A stretch of DNA of 64,000 nucleotides from NCBI RefSeq assembly GCF_011075055.1, contig NC_058148.1, positions 14,687,969-14,751,968 on the forward strand, in the 5' to 3' direction. This stretch comes from Mangifera indica. Taxonomy: Eukaryota; Streptophyta; Magnoliopsida; Sapindales; Anacardiaceae. The stretch's first letter is position 1; every line of letters starts with the position of its first letter. The notes under the pieces are model-generated. The model worked only from the letters and a program-made list of their open reading frames with translations, did not search any database and was not told the origin of the DNA. A program made the translations under genes and the position numbers. Below are positions 42,118-53,718 of this stretch, piece by piece.

Positions 42118-42369
42118 GTTGTACGTATGTAAATGGATGTATACAGTTGTTTTTGTGTATGGTTGTAGATGTGGCTTGGGTTGGTTTGTTTTTTAGTCTT
42201 TGTGCGAGGAGCTCTCTCTTGTTTTCAATCTTGTTTTTGTTTAACAGGATAGAAAGACACAGGGTGATGTTCTTAGGTTGTTGTTTGTCTTCGGCTTTGA
42301 TGTTTCCTTTGTTTTGGACTTTTGGATCCTTTTGCTTTGTTTAATATATATTTACTTTAGCGAAAAAAA
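42118..42369 (+). mobile_element. 5'-truncated LINE (L1-like) tail
   Basis: The segment has the T/G-rich 3' end typical of plant L1 elements (TTTTGGACTTTTGGATCC, then TTTAATATATATTTACTTT) and finishes in a short A tract (42362-42370). No reverse-transcriptase sequence remains. It lies between two direct copies (about 41985-42117 and 42370-42503) of the ACD6-like 3' flank. Confidence 0.65.
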
Positions 42370-42503
42370 ATAAGTACAACCGTAAGTGTTGGGTTTGGGT
42401 TTGGGTTTTAGCAAGTAGTAAGGGTCACATAAAAAAATTGTTTTACTCTGTTTTAGTGGAATTTTATTTAAACAGTCTCTGTTATTTTAAGAGAGTTTTT
42501 TAT

Positions 42504-44358
42504 ATTGAATTTATAAATTCAAAACATTTTATGTATTTTTATTTTATTTTGTTTCAATAGTGAATTCAATACGGCAGGCTTGTATGATATTTATATATAT
42601 ACATATGAATAATTAATTATCAATACCAAATCATACAATCAAGTTTTTGAGTAGACTTGACAGTTCGTATTATCAAATTATATTTATATCGTATTAATTT
42701 AAGATTTATGTATTAAAAATTTTGAACTCTGACCCAATTTAAAATAAAATCCTATCGAAATTTCTTAACCTTAAACTAATTTAAAATATTTTTGGGTTAA
42801 CTTAATCTGATCCGAATTAATTCAAACTATGTAACAAGTAAGGTCATGTCAAAACACATGTAAAAAATATAATTTTTTATAAAACAATATATTTTGTCAA
42901 ATATCAACGAATAACACAATTCATTACAAAATAATATGCAAAAATATATTTTAAAATGAAACAATGTTTTGTCTAAATAAAATTATTTTATTTCAAGTTA
43001 ATATTAATACTTCGTTTATTGTTTTTTTTTATATGATTATATAAAAAAAACATATTATCATAATAAAAATCGCATATAAGGTTGCAACTTTAATTTTTAC
43101 ACTTATTAAATATTTAAAAATTTTAATTCATAATTCATACGATAAATGTAACTTTTATAAATACTATAACTATTTACAATTATGTGAATATGATACATCA
43201 ATTCAAAGGTAAAGGACTATTTTCCATCCACGTTTTAACTCAATCTTAATAGTAAACCTATGACAAATAAAAAACTCAAACACCTACACCATTCTTAGGC
43301 TGTTATTAATTTTTTTATAAAATATAAAGGTAAAACAATTATTTAATAATAATATTAAAAAATATATAATTTTATCTCATTTTTCCCCTCAAATTTTTAA
43401 AATTAACATTTAACCTCATATATAAACTTTTGAAAAATGACTTTTCCCACCAAAATCCCTAAGTTTTTTTTTTTCACCCCTCCCTCTGCCCATTGGTGAC
43501 CAGCACAACTCTTTGCTAGACAATGAGCATTCTCTGGGACGACTTTGTCTTGTTTTTTCATTGTTGGTCCACCATTTGTCGGATGAAGTGACCAAATTTC
43601 AAGTTTAGTATCTTAGGGGGGGAAAATGAATTTTTTAAAACTTAATCAAATGAAAAAATGTTATTTTTTTAAACTAAGAGCAGAATGAGATATACTTTTA
43701 ATTATTTTAATATCACTGATAAAATAACAATTCTATTATTTAAATCTAACAAAAAATTTATAAGTGTGTTTTAACTTAACAGATTAAAACTTGGTTAAAT
43801 ATTTAAACTTTATATATATAAAATTTCAAGAAAACTTGTGTGGGAAATTATCTTTTTCCCTAAGTTCAAATAATAGTGTTTATAACATAAATAAATAAAT
43901 AAAATATAAATAATTTTTTTATAAATTTATCAAAATGAGTTATTAAATTAGATTGATTGTCTGCCGTCTTGTCTGGTAATTGGGTTACAACTAGACTCCC
44001 AAATTAAATCAATGAGAAAAATTCTGAGAGTGAGCACAAAGATTTTGGCACGTGGCATGTCCTCTAGATTTCCCGATGATGAGATGTAATTGTCCAAAAT
44101 AATTGTGTATAAAGAGGACAGCTCCACCGATTAAAAGATGATTGAGACAGTAACCCACCTGTCATTATTTAACCAGGACTCCATTCGATCCTGTTTCACT
44201 CCGTTCAGGAACTATGCGGCCTACTGTTGAACAGCAAAACAGATATGGACTCAAATCCACGGACAATAATTAGTTTATAATAATACTCTCTCAGTCTCTC
44301 TCTTTCTGTACTCCTTTGCTTCTTAGTAATATCTTTCAGTCCTTTTCATCTTTCCTAC
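42504..44358. other. Intergenic DNA before the PUP pseudogene
   Basis: No gene is supported. It contains the possible MITE at 43209-43862 and, at 43974-44100, the segment shared with 24433-24560. The last 250 bp is presumably the old PUP promoter and leader. Confidence 0.5.
43209..43862. mobile_element. Possible diverged member of the GGCCAAA Mutator-like MITE family
   Basis: The left end reads GGACTATTTTCCATCCACG, and the reverse complement of the right end includes GATAATTTCCCACACAAG, both similar to GACTATTTCCCACCCAAG of the clear copy at 53719. Length (about 650 bp) and mirrored AT-rich arms also agree. The termini are eroded and no target duplication is clear. Confidence 0.4.
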
Positions 44359-45991
44359 ATGGGAGAAACTCAAGAACTGCAACTCCAAATCATAGGTTAG
44401 TCTTGGAAAATTCTCTTTTTAATGATTTTCGGTTTTGGGTTGATGATTAGAGGTGTACTTGATTTGATCTGATTCAAATTCAACTTATAATTTATTCAAT
44501 CGAATCAATTTTACATTAAAACTCCACTTCAATAGTTTGACTCAATATTAATTTATTTGCCAGTACATTGATATTATCTACAGAAGACACTCTTCATCTT
44601 TGACAACATTGTTTATTCCACCATTAACTCTTTGATTATATAATACACTGACTTGAAGGAATTCAAATTGAAAAATATAGCTTTGATTTAAGCTCAACCC
44701 AGATCAAATCCACCACATGTTATGGTTAGAGTTTGAGCTTGTATATTGCTTTTAGAATTTTAGTTCATATATATAGGAAGAGCTAACACCTCTGCTTAAC
44801 ACAAAATTTCATGAAAAAAGCATACTTACAGGATCTTTTGCCAGGGAAATAGAAGGAATTTATTGCTTCTGCAGTTAATCTTTTCATCTTCAATTCTTGC
44901 CGGTCCAGGAAGCCAAAGATGCGAGCTCAGTTGAACGCAGTGAGGCCAATCAAGCAACATTACAACACTCCAGAAAACTAATCAATGGTGGATCAGAATA
45001 GCCTTGCATATATTCTTTGTTCTCTCTAGGCAGACAGTGGCCACTCTCCTGGGAAGACAATACTATGACAAAGGAGGTAATAGCAAATGGATGGCAACAC
45101 TGGTGCGGCTTGCAGGCTTCCTGATTCTCCTTCCTTTCTACTGCATTCCGCCACCAAAAATAATGTGCAATTCAAGTAGTAATCAAATTCAAACTTTTTT
45201 GCCGCCACCGCCTTCTTTGCTTGTTCTTGCTTATGTGTATCTCTCCCTTGGCCTACTTGTAGCTTTTGATTGCTTTCTGTATTCAGTTGGGTTGTTGTGC
45301 CTGCCAGTTTCAACATTTTCCCTCATTTGTGCATTCCAGTTGGCCTTCAATTCTTTCTTCTACTTCTTCCTGAATTCCCTCAAGTTCACTCCTTTCATAA
45401 TCAATTCTTAGTCCTCCTCACCGTCTCCTCCACGCTGCTGGTTTTCCACAATGACTCTGATCCCACAGAAGTGTCAAAAGTAAAGTACGTAATCTGATTC
45501 ATCTGCACTGTCGGAGCGTCTGCTGGATATGGACTTGTGCTTTCGCTCACACAACTTGTGTTCAAAGAGGTTTTGAAGAAGGAAACATTTACAGTAATCA
45601 TGGATATGATAGTGTATACGAACTTAGTTGCCAGCTGCTCTACGTTGGTGGGACTTTTAGCGAGTAAAGAGTTTTTGAGTATAAAGACAGATGGAAGCTT
45701 ACAAGTTAGGGAAGATATTCATACGTTATGAACTTGGTTTGGACTGCTATACCTTGGCAAGTCTTTGCTATAGGTTCAGTCGGATTGATCTTTGAGACAT
45801 CTTCTCTGTTCTCTAATGCCGTAAGTGTTCTGGGTTTGCCTCTAGTTCCAGTTCTAGCCGTGGTTATTTCCCTTGACAAAATGGGTGGCACCAAGGTGAT
45901 TGCCGTGGTTTTGACTCTATGGGGCTTTCTCTCATTTGTTTACCAGTACTATCTTGACGACTGTGAATCCAAGAATGACGAGAAAAGCTGA
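44359..45991 (+). pseudogene. PUP: Purine permease (PUP) pseudogene
   Basis: Exon 1 (44359-44395, MGETQELQLQII) and exon 2 (from about 44909) match plant purine permeases, plasma-membrane carriers of purines, cytokinins and related compounds. Recognisable pieces follow family order in changing frames: WWIRIALHIFFVL, LLGRQYYDKGGNSKWMA, VYLSLGLLVAFDCFLYS, LPVSTFSLICAFQLAF, TVGASAGYGLVLSLTQL, MNLVWTAI, SLFSNAVSVLGLPLVPVLAV. The reading shifts near 44985, near 45400 and near 45700, and an in-frame TGA replaces a glycine codon at 45495-45497. The exon 2 acceptor is also unclear: the usable AG at 44908 gives the wrong phase. With at least four independent lesions this is a pseudogene, unless the assembly is very poor here. 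Confidence 0.88.
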
Positions 45992-46361
45992 TGAAGTTCT
46001 TCAAGCCTCAAATGGGAGCCAATAGTTAAATGAAAAAGGTTCACAGGACCAACAATATATGTAAAATGAGCCAGGAAGGCAGTCTGAAAACAGACCCACC
46101 GAGCAACTCCAAGGCAAATTTTGTTTCCAAAGTCAACTACAAAGATAATGAATTGTATCAAAATAAGGGGTGTCACCTTATATACGCAAATAACATACAC
46201 CAGTAAACTGGCTCTACCCGGTCCACTTTGGTGAGAACTCCAAGAAGCTTGTGGATCTCGGTAGTAATAATAATTTGTATACAACTTGATTTTGAATGAA
46301 CTACAGAGCAATTGTAATAACTTAAAAAATGTAGATTGCACAGCAAAAACTTGAAGAAATG
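45992..46361. other. Convergent spacer between the PUP pseudogene and ALG14
   Basis: Presumably the ALG14 3' UTR on the - strand and old PUP 3' UTR on the + strand. Small antisense frames here have no family match. Confidence 0.5.
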
Positions 46362-48239
46362 TTACATAAGACAGCCAACATAATGAGCTCGAGGGTACTT
46401 TTTCTGCAATTGTGGCCACTGCACAAAGAACTGATCAGCTATGTGTAACTTGTACAGAAGCAAGCCACTTAAAGAAAGCCTTCTCACTCTTGCGATACTC
46501 TCAACATAGAAAACAGATGACCATCTAATTCCAATGACCTGCATACACAGAAGACAAAGTTAAATGAGGAACTCTAATAAAATCATGTCGGCCTTTACCC
46601 AGAAAAAATTAAACTGAAATAAAAAGGTTCAGAAATTTTTCTACATACTTTAAAGAAAAATGCAATCATGCATAGAGGAATACAAGTCCCAGGTCCATTG
46701 CAAATAACCTAGACAGAAAGGAACTTGATATGAGTGATACAATTTTAGGATATGCTAAAGAAAAATTGCAATAACTACAAGATAACACAAGAGGTAAAAG
46801 GTTAAAGCAAATACCACTTGTGGTCTGATTCTAATCATTAGCCAAAGTGCATGAGCAATTGCAAGTAAAGTTGTCCAAACAGAGGTTATATACGATTGAC
46901 CAACTTCCCTGCTTCTGTAGATCTGCATGAACTGTGCAGAGGGTCCCTTGATTCCTTTCTGAAGATAAACGAAAACCAATAAACTGAAAGGAGTTCAATG
47001 AAAAATGTATGATTGGAAGAAAAGACATGCAACTCCATAATTAGGTGCAAAACACATGATGCAATTTGTAAGTGAAATATATAGCAGTATGTGTATCCAT
47101 TTAACATCATTTAGTTAACAAAAAAAATTTCTCTTCATTCCACCATTCAAATGTTAATTTACAGGTTTCACATTAGAGGTTAATAATATCATCCTTCCAA
47201 AGAAACCAATATGTGTAATCAACTAGATGACTTGTATCAGTTATGAGTATATAAATGCAAATAGACAGCAGCAGATAAAGATAGCCTCTACACTAATTCT
47301 TATATCATGAAAGGTGGTATGCGAATGTTTCAAAGCACTCCTTACCAAGCTTTGAGCAGATAACTTAACACTTCTGTTTTCCTTCACAAAATCCCTAAAC
47401 CCGGTAAGCAAACTTAGTATGAATCTGCGCCCCCACAAACTATAATATCTTTTGCCTCCAGAGTCTAGACAGAAAGATGAAGTTAAATTAACAATGAAAT
47501 TCACAGCAAACCATCCATAAGCATTCCATGAGCTTCTAGAATCAATTTAATCCATTTCTTTGCCTTAACTCCAGCCTTATTCAAGATTAAGTCCATAGAT
47601 CTTTCCCAACAATGTTGAAAGTTTAGCTGTTTTCCATACTGTGAGGCTCATAGAGTAACATCATTCCTTTATCCACGACACTTTACTTTTTAAATTGCAT
47701 TACTTCAACTTGACTGATTCATAAATCAACACTTAGCAACTTAAAATACATACATAACACCTACAAAACTAACTGTAACTCGACATATATAACGATCAGA
47801 CATTCTCAAAGCATCTAAATGTAGAAAATTTAATAACAGAATCTACCTTACGAACCAAAGCATCCTCGAAAACGCGTGCCTTTTGAAGACTCATATTATC
47901 AGTGGCAGCAGCAATGTAAAAGCGCGGTGCAAACCTGTCCATTTGCAGAACCGATAAGAGATTCATCATCTCCGCCGTGTGTCCGCCTTTACAAATTCAA
48001 TTAATAATAGAATTAGAAAATAAAAAAGGTTAAAAAAGAAACATAATTTGATTGAGCTTTATATATATGCACTCACCTGAACCTAAAATAACGAGCGTTG
48101 AGAGTGGCTGTTGCGAGGATTTGGTGCGGCTAGGTTTTCCAGTTAAATACAGAACGTAAAGGAGACGAATTGTGAAAATTGTAACGCTAATGACGACGAA
48201 CGTCATTATGGACCAGTAAAAGTCGTTCAGTTTCTCCAT
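46362..48239 (-). CDS. ALG14: ALG14, membrane subunit of UDP-GlcNAc transferase
   Basis: Five exons on the - strand: 48239-48077, 47986-47847, 46958-46815, 46708-46649 and 46538-46362, giving 227 residues with all junctions in phase. The N-terminus has one membrane segment (about residues 8-30). It is followed by LGSGGHTAEMMNLLSVLQ, the ALG14 signature, then AAATDNMSLQKARVFED, IYRSREVGQSY, ICNGPGT and the end ADQFFVQWPQLQKKYPRAHYVGCLM. ALG14 anchors the catalytic ALG13 at the cytosolic face of the ER, and together they add the second GlcNAc of the N-glycan precursor. A 12-codon in-phase piece near 47347-47382 could be an optional exon, but the model reads well without it. An in-frame TTG upstream is not needed; ATG 48239 is the start. 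Confidence 0.94.
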
Positions 48240-48557
48240 CGCCGGGATTTTCAATTTAAATATGTCTTTACTCTGCAGAAATTAGCGCCAATCGAATCGT
48301 CCGGAATCAGATTTCTAATGGATTAGATGTTTCGATTTCGCCGAGAGGGGAAAATCGGAGAAATAACAATAAACAACTTGATTGAAAAAGAGGAAATACG
48401 AACAGAACTATTACAGGTGATGGAAGCTCTTCGCCTTTCAGCGTCACGCTAGCTGCTCTCGCTTTCCTTTCTTTACACGTTCTATTTGCTCCTGGTCGGG
48501 TACAGTGAGGTTATCTCACAATAGTTTTACCGAGCCCTCTTTTTCTTCATTTTTTTT
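48240..48557 (-). promoter_or_regulatory. ALG14 leader and promoter region
   Basis: Directly upstream of the ALG14 start on the - strand. The mixed composition near the gene gives way to A/T runs where a transposon begins at 48567. No specific promoter motif can be assigned. Confidence 0.4.
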
Positions 48558-48566
48558 TTTTTTAAT

Positions 48567-49322
48567 GGCCAAACCCCATTTCCACCCAGACTATTCTCTT
48601 ATTTCATTCAAATTTTTAATTTTTAATTATAAAAATTTCAAATACTCACTCATAAATAGTTGAATTTATTAATTTCAAAGATAAAATTACTTTTTCATAT
48701 GTAGTATTAAAAATAAATTAAAATTTAATTTTTTTTCTCCTTCAAAACCCTAAAAACTAAAAGTTTACCCCTTAGGTTAAATTTAAAAAAATGACATTTG
48801 CCATCCTAAGGTTTAGTTTTTGATTTTTGATATCAAATCCGATGTCATCATCAGCGATGAAGATTCTCTAATATATCACCATGCTCCAATGATCTCTGTT
48901 CCCTCTTTTGAAACATTAATTGACGAAGATCTTGTTTAGAAAAACAAAGAGCTTTGTCTTTCCAACGAAACTTTTCATCTCTCTAGTTTTATTCAATGTC
49001 AATTGGACGTCCAACAGAGAGGAGAGAGATTGTCAAAGAGAGAGAAAACTCAGGGAGGGAGAGACTGTTGGCAATGACGCTGGAGATAGCGTCAGAGTTT
49101 GAAAATTAAACCTTAGGAGAAGAATATTATTTTTTAAAACTTAACTTATAGAGAAAATGGTTAGTTTTTCGAGTTTAGAAGGGAAAAAAAGAAATAAAAT
49201 TTTAAGAAATTAAAATTCTGTTAATTTAAATTGTCTATTGGTGGAAAATTGAGATTTTTAAAACTAAAATGTGAGAACTTAAAGATAAGATGATATTTTG
49301 GGTGGGAAATAATCCTTTGGCC
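48567..49322. mobile_element. Mutator-like MITE of the GGCCAAA family
   Basis: The 756-bp element begins GGCCAAACCCCATTTCCACCC and ends with TTTTGGGTGGGAAATAAT then CCTTTGGCC, an inverted repeat. The flanks are TTTTTTAAT (48558-48566) and TTTTTCAAT (49323-49331), a 9-bp target duplication with one mismatch. The arms are AT-rich and mirror each other for roughly 200 bp. No protein is encoded. Confidence 0.75.
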
Positions 49323-50309
49323 TTTTTCAATGGATGAAAGTTTTAATTTTGACTTTATTATGAGGGTTTGTCTAATGGCTAAATTCAATTTAAACAGAGT
49401 TTAAATAAGATATAAGATATTTATTTGAATTTAGAAGAATTCATTTGAGATCTATTTGAAATTGATGATTTGATATTTAAGTTCTATTAAAAAATAAGTG
49501 ATTTTTGAATTCAATTCTAATAAATTTGAATTCAAATATTTGAATAAACTTGAATAAATGGAATAATTTTGTTAAAAAAATAAAAGATAACAACAATTAA
49601 AAGTACTGAACTATCCCATATCAATTAAGTATTAAACAAATCATTACCTATAAACACATCAAAGTGCAAACCAAGCTTTTCAACCTCCATAACATCAAAA
49701 CAACACTTTATCAAACATGGAAGGTAAATTTATCAGGCAAAACACCACATGCATCCTCTTATATGTCTATAAAAACCCAACCCTTTTGAAGCAAACCCAT
49801 TTAATTTAAAAAAAAAAATTAAATTATTTTATTATAAGCAGAAACAATAGGTTCATTCACAACTCATACTATTAAAGACTAGAAGTGCATGGCCCATTCG
49901 GTTGCATTTAGAGTGCATGTTAATAAGGCTAGTTATCGATAAAGGGTGTCAATAAGCCCACTTTTGAGCATGTAAGAGTGGATTTCTAGGCCTTTTTTTT
50001 AGGCTCCTCAGGTGGGCAAATGATGACAGAGAAGCAATGCAGGTGGTGAGATTTAAGTAGTTAAAAGTTTGTTCTGTGATGGTGAAGAACAGAATTTCAA
50101 ACACAAACAAGATGATCCAATGATTAAAGATTTGGAGAATTTTTTTCTTCTTTATTTATTCATTTAACAGGATTTGGATCAGGTGAGTGACTTTTTTTAA
50201 CAAATCATAAGTTTCCTGAAGCAAAGAGTAACAGTATTTTGAATCAACCTTCAGGCTTGGCGGGCTTTTAGTTTAGAATAAGATCCCAGATGTTTTTGGG
50301 TTTTACAGA
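49323..50309. other. Intergenic DNA
   Basis: AT-rich DNA without a supported gene or a recognised repeat. Confidence 0.5.
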
Positions 50310-50690
50310 GGCCAAAGGTCTTATTCCCACCCAAAGATTAGTTTTTCTCCAAGTTCTCCCCTGTTAATTTTAAAAAACTTAAATATTCATCAATCTATTA
50401 ATTTTTATTATTAAAATTAAAGGAAAAATTATCATTTTTCCCTCACCTATTAGTAAAAATATTTAAAAACATTAAAAATTAATCACATTTCCCTCATAAA
50501 TTTAAAAATTTAACAATTTTCCCTTACCTCTCCACTTAAGATTTGAAAAATGACAAATTCTCTCTAGTTTGAAATTTTTTTCCAAGAACTTCTCTGGAAA
50601 CCAAAGCCTGCCTTCCCACCCTTCATCAGCAGTCAAAGAAAAAGGAAGGATGACCATTTTTCGATTCATCCGACGCTCAAAGGGTGACAG
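50310..50690. mobile_element. Left half of a GGCCAAA-family Mutator-like MITE
   Basis: Begins GGCCAAAGGTCTTATTCCCA and continues with the arm sequence of the family (AAATTTAAAAATTTAACAA, TTGAAAAATGACAAATTC). The matching right end is not found, so the element is truncated near 50690. Confidence 0.65.
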
Positions 50691-50804
50691 ATCTTAGTCA
50701 GGACACTCAGATCGGTATAATAGATTTATATAAGTTGAGGCTAATATGTGTATGAGATATTACAAGGTTAGTGCAATTTATATGTTACCAATGTTTTTTT
50801 TTTT

Positions 50805-51228
50805 AATTAAGTCAACCCTGTTTTCATTATTTTTGTTCCACCAGGAGTCAGTGTCAAATAAAAAGGTATTTTACTCTGTTTTGATTTATGCAAGTAGTAG
50901 GTGTTTTTTAAGAGTCGGTTAAGTTAAATTTATAATTTTAAAACATTTGATGTATTTTTAATATGCTTCAATAAGATTTTTACCTTATTTTATAAGCATC
51001 AATTGTCTCCATATATTAATTCCTATACTAAAACTTTTATTGAATTCAATATTAGAGATTTGTATAATTTCTCCGTATATATTCCAATTTCTCTTCTTTG
51101 CCTGAATAATTTATTAACAGTATCAAAACATACAATTATGTTTTTAAGTCATTCAAGCCCATATGTATTATTTCACAAATCCAAGAGAAGAAGATTGGTA
51201 TACATCTGAGAGGAACAAAAAATTATGA
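50805..51228. repeat. Orphan copy of the ACD6-like gene 3 downstream flank
   Basis: The stretch aligns almost end to end with 62536-62920, the DNA just after the third ankyrin/PGG gene. Shared phrases include CAATTGTCTCCATATATTAA, TATTATTTCACAAATC and AGAAGAAGATTGGT. No ankyrin or PGG sequence precedes it here. It looks like the 3' flank of a gene copy that has since been lost. Confidence 0.7.
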
Positions 51229-53030
51229 TAATATAAGTGAACTTACTGGGCTTGATCATGCCGTCAAGAGAGAGCTTCCTTCTTCGATGAGCACACGTGT
51301 AGAACTCAAAACCATATAAACATCATATCAGAAGCCTATGCTTTTCAACGTAAGATTCAAGTCTTGTATCTTATAGTTTGAGTCATAACACCCTCATCGG
51401 TTACTGATTCAAAAGATGGCAAAGATTGGTTGATCAAAATCTCTAACATATCAAAACATTTCAATACAAAAAAGTTATTGATTGTGAGCTCTGCAACATT
51501 TTGACATAATTTGGGCCTTCTGTTAAATTTAGTTTACTTTGGCATCAATTACTTCGACTGAAGCAAGTAGAATAGATTTGTATCCTCCACAAGGCATGCA
51601 TGCGAAACTAGCCAACCAAAATTTTCTAACTGTCGCTTCCTAGTATGAAATTTTAATCAGAAGGCTTCATGTTCTCCATGTTTACTTTCCAAATTAGCCA
51701 GTCTTTGAAAAGAATGCCACCTAACGACAATCATTATAGCTTAATAAACAATACAAATGTTCTTCAATTGGCTTCCAATCTTCTTCCTCCAACCTTAACT
51801 GAGCTCTTGATGATGTGCACTTACGCTTTTAGACTCAAGACATAATCATGTTTGAATTGACCCACCTGCCACAATTTCATAACTGATTATTTGGCCACAA
51901 ATTCTTCTTCAAAGCTCCAGGTTTATACCTGGAAAATGAAACCCTCCAGAGAACACTACAAGAAGCAGAAACTTGGGGGATGCAAAGCCTGGTGTTGCAA
52001 TTGCAGGCTTAGCGTTTCTTCCTCGGAGGAAGCCCAAAGCTCAAGTTCCGATCAGTTCTCATCCATCTCGAGTCTGGCTCACGCCATGGTGTTCAAGAGA
52101 GACTCGACCAAATGATTGGAGAAAGGCAAGAGGCAAGAACAAAGAGAGAAGAAAGCAAAGAGATAGTGAATGGATCACTAAAGTCATTGTCATGATAGCC
52201 ATAAAAATCCTCTTATGATCATAGAGAAGATTTTAGAGCTTCCTTGGTTGAGATGATATTGACAAACCGGATTGAAAAAGCAAAAGATCTTCGAAGCCTG
52301 ATGAATTATTGCACGTCTGTGAATTCTAGGGAGTATCAGGGAATTATACTCACGGCTTTTTATGAGATTTGTTCTAATTTGTTTTTATACTTAAATGTCC
52401 TTTAGAATATTTTAGAAATTATTACCAATTATTACTTAAAGAATGATCTTATATATATTTTCAATCATATTATACTAATATTATATTATTCTGTTTTTTA
52501 TAAATAAAATTAGTGATTATTTTGTCTATAAAACTAAACACATAAAGATCTAAAACCCGCAAAGAGTTAGGATAAAAATTTCTTAATATATAAAAATATT
52601 ATATATTTACTGCATTTGCTTTACTTTGGTTTGTGTTCCTGGTCTCTCTCGTACGTAGGGATTAAGTTGTTACGCATTTTTTAATGAATATTTGCCATTT
52701 AGCTTTGTCTTTGTCAAGGAACTAAACATACCTACAACTTTACTATTGAGACATTATTCATTCTAGATACATAATTTAACACAATTTTGGTTTTGGTTTT
52801 CATAACCCAAATAATGTTTTAACAATTTGAGAGTTTACAAATTATTAAAATAATTTTGTATTAACATCCCTAAGTGATATAACGTGTTTATACATATTCA
52901 ATATTTCTTTTATATTTTACTGATATGAAATTTGTCTTACGATGTTACAATATTCCCAGTTTTACGAAATCCAAATAACTATTTGTTTCTAAAACATTTA
53001 ATTAAACGTTATCAATCATCTTTTATATGA
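51229..53030. other. Intergenic DNA with unassigned frames
   Basis: Two overlapping short frames at 51891-52218 lie in DNA of more gene-like composition, but neither resembles a family I know and they lack clear splice partners. They may be a decayed exon. The rest is AT-rich. Confidence 0.4.
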
Positions 53031-53400
53031 ACTTTATCTTTATTATATTTTTACTATTAGTACAAATGAGCTTTAAATTATATCCACACTAATAACTATT
53101 TATTTCTAAATCATTCGATCACATTATTTAAACAAAGTAACCATACTTTATCTTCATTTACAAGGATAAAACCAATCCCTACATATAAAAACACACAACA
53201 CATAGCTTATTATATTTCAGAGACCACAACACATAATTCTTTTTCCTTTAACTATAAGTTTGCTAAAATATTTCTTTAGCCCGTGAAGAATTTTAGTCAT
53301 AGTAGTATTTAAGTGAGACTGCAAAACTCTTCACTTTCGGGTATTTGTATTTGCACATTTTTAATATATAACGAGTTCTTTTTTATGAATATGTTGACTT
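53031..53400 (+). promoter_or_regulatory. Promoter and 5'-UTR-exon module 3 (no coding body attached)
   Basis: Same module as 27011-27300: a CTTTATC opening, TTCATTTACAAGGATAAAACC, a TATA-like ATATAAAA at 53183-53190, then a leader and the donor position CACTTTCGG/GTATTTG at 53341. No ankyrin exon follows before the next module at 54438. Confidence 0.5.
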
Positions 53401-53718
53401 ATACCAATTTTTATTTTTTCCTTTATCAAAGGAACTAAACTCTCATATTTTTCTATTGAAAAAATTGAACTTTCAAATTTTCTTATAAAAGGTATTGATT
53501 CAATCATGTTTTAGCATCCCAAGTGATTTGAAATATTTATATATATCCAACATCTCTTTCATACTTTGTCGATGTTAGAATTGTCTTGAGATGTTACAAT
53601 GTAATTTGGTTTTAAGTAAATTTGAATAACTGTTTATTTCTAATTCATCTGATTATAAATCATCTTTTATCTTTATTATACTCTCATCTTACGAAAGTAA
53701 GAATAAACTTTATCTTTA

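Noticed and set aside
45004..45411. Treating the 135-codon frame as an intact small PUP-like gene
   Set aside because: It lacks the N- and C-terminal parts, which are found in other frames immediately beside it, so it is one piece of a frameshifted pseudogene.
47241..47504. Antisense 87-codon frame between ALG14 exons, possible extra exon
   Set aside because: The ALG14 exons on both sides join in phase and match the family without it; only a 12-codon part has usable splice sites.
51891..52218. Overlapping frames with Ser-rich and Arg/Lys-rich products
   Set aside because: Gene-like composition but no domain, and the two frames cannot both be coding; left as unassigned.
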